8,972 nucleotides of DNA from an uncultured Ignavibacteriota bacterium (lineage in GTDB: Bacteria; Bacteroidota; Ignavibacteria; UBA10030; UBA8401), in contig CAIVNT010000039.1 in the NCBI GenBank assembly GCA_903907305.1, positions 1-8,972 on the forward strand. The letters run 5' to 3'. The notes under the pieces are model-generated. The model was not told the origin of the DNA. It searched no databases and saw only the letters and a program-made list of their open reading frames with translations. A program made the position numbers and the translations under genes. How positions within the stretch are numbered: the first letter of the stretch is position 1; each line of letters opens with the position of its first letter. Positions 6,630 to 8,972 of this stretch are shown here, in pieces.

Positions 6630-7547
6630 CTACTGTACTTTTGACAATGCTGTTGACAATACTTGTGCGCTGGATTGGAGCATTTTTCGTTCTTCATCAT
6701 TCATGGAAAGACCGATTTCGGCGATGATTCCTTTACCGCCAACAACCCTCGGCAATGACAATGCTACAGGGTATTGCGCATTCGATCCGCTGACGGTCAA
6801 AATAGCACGCTGGTCCCGAACGATCCGCTCAGTGATATTTGCAAGGACCGCACCGATGCCGTAATAGGTGGCACCCTTTCCTTTGATTATTGAATACGCT
6901 GCACTTCGAATATTCTCAGTGATCTTATTCTGAATTTGCTGTGTCCAGGGAATATCCATCGCCGCACAATACTCAGCAATGGATATTCCGGCGACCGTAG
7001 CGCTGCTCCACGCAACTACTTCGCTGTCACCATGTTCACCGACGACATATCCGTGCACATGGTGTGCATCGATCCCGACATACTCAGCAACGAGTGCACG
7101 AAACCGGGCTGTATCCAGCGTTGTCCCCGAACCAATCACTTGTCCAGGCCGCACATTTGCGATCCGTTCCGTCACTGTCGTCAATAGATCCACAGGATTC
7201 GTAGCGATCAGAATGACCGCATCCGGTTCTACCGCAGTGATCTGCGGAATAATACTGTTGAATACATCGATATTCCTACCGATCAGATCGAGTCTGTTCT
7301 CACCGGGACGCTGATTCACACCGGCGGTAACGACGATCACTTTCGATCCTTTCAGATCCTCATAATTCCCGGCAGTGACCAATACCGGATGTGAGACCGG
7401 CGTTGCATGCTGAATATCGCTCGCTTCCGCTTCTGCTTTATCCTTATTCGCATCAATGAATACAATCTCCCGGCAAGAGTTCCGAAGCACCATTGCATAT
7501 CCTGCTGCTGCACCGACAAATCCTGCACCGACAATTCCAACTTTCAT
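6630..7547 (-). CDS. ldh: L-lactate dehydrogenase (NAD-dependent)
   Basis: A 305-residue cytoplasmic enzyme that interconverts pyruvate and L-lactate with NADH/NAD+. The N-terminal Rossmann fold shows GAGFVG (7-12) and D32, the acidic residue that selects NAD over NADP. The specificity loop is NQRPGENR with Gln79 (Q102 in standard numbering); malate dehydrogenases have Arg there, so the lactate assignment is firm. Other catalytic residues fit the same offset: R85 (R109), N117 (N140), D145 (D168), R148 (R171) and H172 (H195) in GEHGDSE. The tail GATYYGIGAVLANI is typical of lactate dehydrogenases. The ATG at 7545-7547 has GGGAG four bases upstream. The length is slightly shorter than the usual 310-320. 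The gene lies just after the nuoI terminator with almost no room for a promoter between them. Confidence 0.95.
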   Translation of the reverse strand: MKVGIVGAGFVGAAAGYAMVLRNSCREIVFIDANKDKAEAEASDIQHATPVSHPVLVTAGNYEDLKGSKVIVVTAGVNQRPGENRLDLIGRNIDVFNSIIPQITAVEPDAVILIATNPVDLLTTVTERIANVRPGQVIGSGTTLDTARFRALVAEYVGIDAHHVHGYVVGEHGDSEVVAWSSATVAGISIAEYCAAMDIPWTQQIQNKITENIRSAAYSIIKGKGATYYGIGAVLANITERIVRDQRAILTVSGSNAQYPVALSLPRVVGGKGIIAEIGLSMNDEERKMLQSSAQVLSTALSKVQ

Positions 7548-7564
7548 ATCACTCCCGCATTCTT

Positions 7565-7602
7565 GGAAAAAAAATAGCGCAATGAATTCTCATCGCGCTA
7601 TT
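7565..7602 (-). terminator. Strong intrinsic terminator after nuoI
   Basis: AATAGCGC (7573-7580) pairs perfectly with GCGCTATT (7595-7602). One mismatch and four more pairs continue inward to an ATTC tetraloop (7586-7589). On the minus strand the stem runs into a T-tract (7572-7567), so it ends transcription from nuoI, 26 bases after its stop codon. The + strand has no T-run on the other side. The end of the T-tract is only about 19 bases from the ldh start codon, so the hairpin could also act as an attenuator for ldh. Confidence 0.9.
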
Positions 7603-7628
7603 AAAACACTCAGTGGATCTATTTAGTT

Positions 7629-8153
7629 CTATCGATTATCCCGCAGAAAATCAAGACGCGGTTTCATCACTTCGGCGGATTTCAGAAGTTTATCCTTACC
7701 AAAGATCGATTCTTCCTGGCTGGAAAATGCCAGTTCATACTCATTGCTCATGATGATCGCTTCTTCAGGACAGACCTCTTCGCAGAAACCGCAGAAGATA
7801 CAGCGGGTCATATTGATCTCGAACTTTTCCGGATACCGTTCTTTCGTCAATTCCGTTTCTGCAGCCTGCACATCGATCGCCAATGCGGGACAGACTCGGC
7901 TGCAGAGTCCGCACGCAACGCAGCGCTCCGTACCGTTCTCTTCCACCAGTACCGGCCGGCCGCGGAACGATGCCGCATGTTCCACTTTCACTTCGGGATA
8001 CTGAATGGTGAAACTCGGTTTGAACATCTGCTTCACGGCAGCGAACATCCCTTTCAGGATCTCCACGACATATGTCCTTTGGAAGAAGGTAAGATCCTTT
8101 ACACGGACAAGTTCACTTTTTTGAAGATATTTTTCGTTGTTCATATCACTCAT
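7629..8153 (-). CDS. nuoI: NADH-quinone oxidoreductase subunit I (NuoI), 2x 4Fe-4S
   Basis: The ferredoxin-like subunit of respiratory complex I, on the cytoplasmic face of the membrane, carrying the two 4Fe-4S clusters (N6a/N6b) that pass electrons toward the last cluster before quinone. The 174-residue product has two perfect CxxCxxCxxxCP motifs: C78-C81-C84-C88 (CVACGLCSRVCP) and C118-C121-C124-C128 (CIFCGFCEEVCP). The preceding FRGRPVL stretch is typical of the family. The ATG at 8151-8153 lies 11 bases after the nuoH stop codon and lacks a good ribosome binding site. An in-frame ATG at 8142-8144 has a weak GAG five bases upstream and is an equally possible start, three residues shorter. 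Translation may be coupled to nuoH. A terminator follows directly, so nuoJ is not next as it is in the common operon order. Confidence 0.96.
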   Translation of the reverse strand: MSDMNNEKYLQKSELVRVKDLTFFQRTYVVEILKGMFAAVKQMFKPSFTIQYPEVKVEHAASFRGRPVLVEENGTERCVACGLCSRVCPALAIDVQAAETELTKERYPEKFEINMTRCIFCGFCEEVCPEEAIIMSNEYELAFSSQEESIFGKDKLLKSAEVMKPRLDFLRDNR

Positions 8154-8164
8154 ATCATTTTAGA

Positions 8165-8972
8165 TCAGTTGAACCAAGTATGAATAGGTTTAAGAATAAA
8201 CAATCCTGTCAATGCGATGTTCAACAGAGAAAGGGGCAGCATCACTTTCCATCCAAGATTCATCAGCTGATCGTATCGGAAACGCGGCATGGACCAGCGG
8301 ACGATCATAAAGAAGACCACGATCATCGCGAACTTTGCGAAGAATGCACCGAGCTGAAGCAGACTGACAGTGAACGGAGAAAGATTCAGATATTCAATAT
8401 ACGGTATCTGGTAACCGCCGAGATACAATGTAGTGATCATCGCAGACGCTGCGAAGAGTGCAAGATATTCCGACAGCATGAACATACCGAATTTCATTCC
8501 GGTATACTCTGTATGATAACCGGCGACAAGTTCCGGTTCTGCTTCGGGAAGATCGAATGGAAGCCGATTCGTCTCGGCAAACATCGAAACAAAGAATGTG
8601 ACAAATCCGATCGGCTGCAGGAAGATATTCCAATTGGGAAAGAAACCGAACATATAGTATCCGCTTTGCGCTTTTACGATCTCATCCAGACGGAGTGAAC
8701 TGTTCAGCATGACGATGGCGATAATGGAAAGTCCGAGTGATAATTCGTAACTGATCATCTGTGCCGAAGAACGGATGCCGCCGAGCAGTGAATACTTGTT
8801 ATTGGAAGACCAGCCGCTCAGCGTGATACCGTAGACCGCTATGGACGAAAGTGCGAGCACATACAGCACACCGATATTCACATCGGCGATCTGCAGTTTG
8901 AAGTTGTGAACAACACCATTGATCACGATAGGGAGAGAATCACCGAACGGGATCACGGCGAATGTGGAGAAG
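8165..8972 (-). CDS. nuoH: NADH-quinone oxidoreductase subunit H (NuoH), N-terminus cut by window edge
   Basis: The membrane subunit of complex I that links the peripheral arm to the proton-pumping arm and forms much of the quinone tunnel. The frame is open to the right edge; 268 residues are visible out of the usual 320-350, so the first transmembrane helix or helices are missing. Family signatures are strong: FSTFAVIPFG at the edge, GWSSNNKYSLLGGIRSSAQMI (about 53-73, quinone-site loop), SYEL, and the charged run from ETNRLPFDLPEAEPE through GYHTEYTGMKFG (about 133-162). Near the C-terminus is RYDQLMNLGWKVMLP. About six hydrophobic helices are visible. The stop codon is TGA at 8165-8167, 11 bases before nuoI, so the two are co-transcribed. 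The GTG at 8954-8956 is an internal valine, not the start. Confidence 0.97.
   Translation of the reverse strand, partial: FSTFAVIPFGDSLPIVINGVVHNFKLQIADVNIGVLYVLALSSIAVYGITLSGWSSNNKYSLLGGIRSSAQMISYELSLGLSIIAIVMLNSSLRLDEIVKAQSGYYMFGFFPNWNIFLQPIGFVTFFVSMFAETNRLPFDLPEAEPELVAGYHTEYTGMKFGMFMLSEYLALFAASAMITTLYLGGYQIPYIEYLNLSPFTVSLLQLGAFFAKFAMIVVFFMIVRWSMPRFRYDQLMNLGWKVMLPLSLLNIALTGLFILKPIHTWFN

Noticed and set aside
6630..7547. Malate dehydrogenase reading of the ldh gene
   Set aside because: The specificity loop is NQRPGE with Gln at the key place and not Arg, and the other motifs are those of lactate dehydrogenase.
8180..8698. Plus-strand open frame of 172 codons opposite nuoH
   Set aside because: It is antisense to a strongly conserved nuoH, is rich in His/Cys/Arg/Glu as expected of a complementary-strand shadow, and shows no domain.
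1..8972. CRISPR arrays, tRNA or rRNA genes, insertion sequences, phage or defence genes
   Set aside because: No regularly spaced repeats, cloverleaf-like sequence, transposase motifs or terminal repeats were seen on either strand.

Overview
The window (8,972 bases, moderate GC) looks like an ordinary chromosomal segment from a bacterium of the Bacteroidota/Chlorobiota (FCB) type. Supporting signs are a two-halved secreted M16 peptidase of about 930 residues, a NuoH-NuoI pair, a NtrC-family sigma-54 activator and one promoter-like element that fits the Bacteroidota -33/-7 pattern. An Ignavibacteria-like organism is my best guess. It is an inference from gene style, not a match that could be searched.

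Layout. The left end (1-1428) is read on the + strand. It holds the C-terminal two-thirds of a sigma-54-dependent activator cut by the window edge, a 250-base gap rich in inverted repeats, and a small secreted protein of unknown function. A strong hairpin terminator at 1466-1497 separates this from the rest, which is all read on the minus strand (convergent arrangement). From right to left, in transcription order, the minus-strand genes are: nuoH (cut by the right edge), nuoI, a strong intrinsic terminator, L-lactate dehydrogenase, a hairpin, comM (Mg-chelatase-like AAA+ helicase), a DUF1304 four-helix membrane protein, and a secreted double-domain M16 zinc peptidase.

How the genes relate. 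nuoH and nuoI encode adjacent parts of respiratory complex I: the membrane quinone-site subunit and the 4Fe-4S ferredoxin-like subunit that leads electrons to it. The next gene, ldh, also oxidises NADH, using pyruvate in place of the respiratory chain. This is a reasonable redox neighbourhood, but the terminator between them argues against a simple operon. comM, the DUF1304 gene and the peptidase are unrelated in role and are spaced 100-200 bases apart, so they probably have separate or partly separate transcription.

The stretch that best repays a second look is 750-1000. There, 9-bp inverted arms (GGGTGCCAC / GTGGCACCC), a second short dyad next to a T-run, and a -24/-12-like TTGGCAC element sit between a sigma-54 activator and a small exported protein. 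No CRISPR array, tRNA, rRNA, insertion sequence or defence system was seen, and I do not see a clear new biological system.
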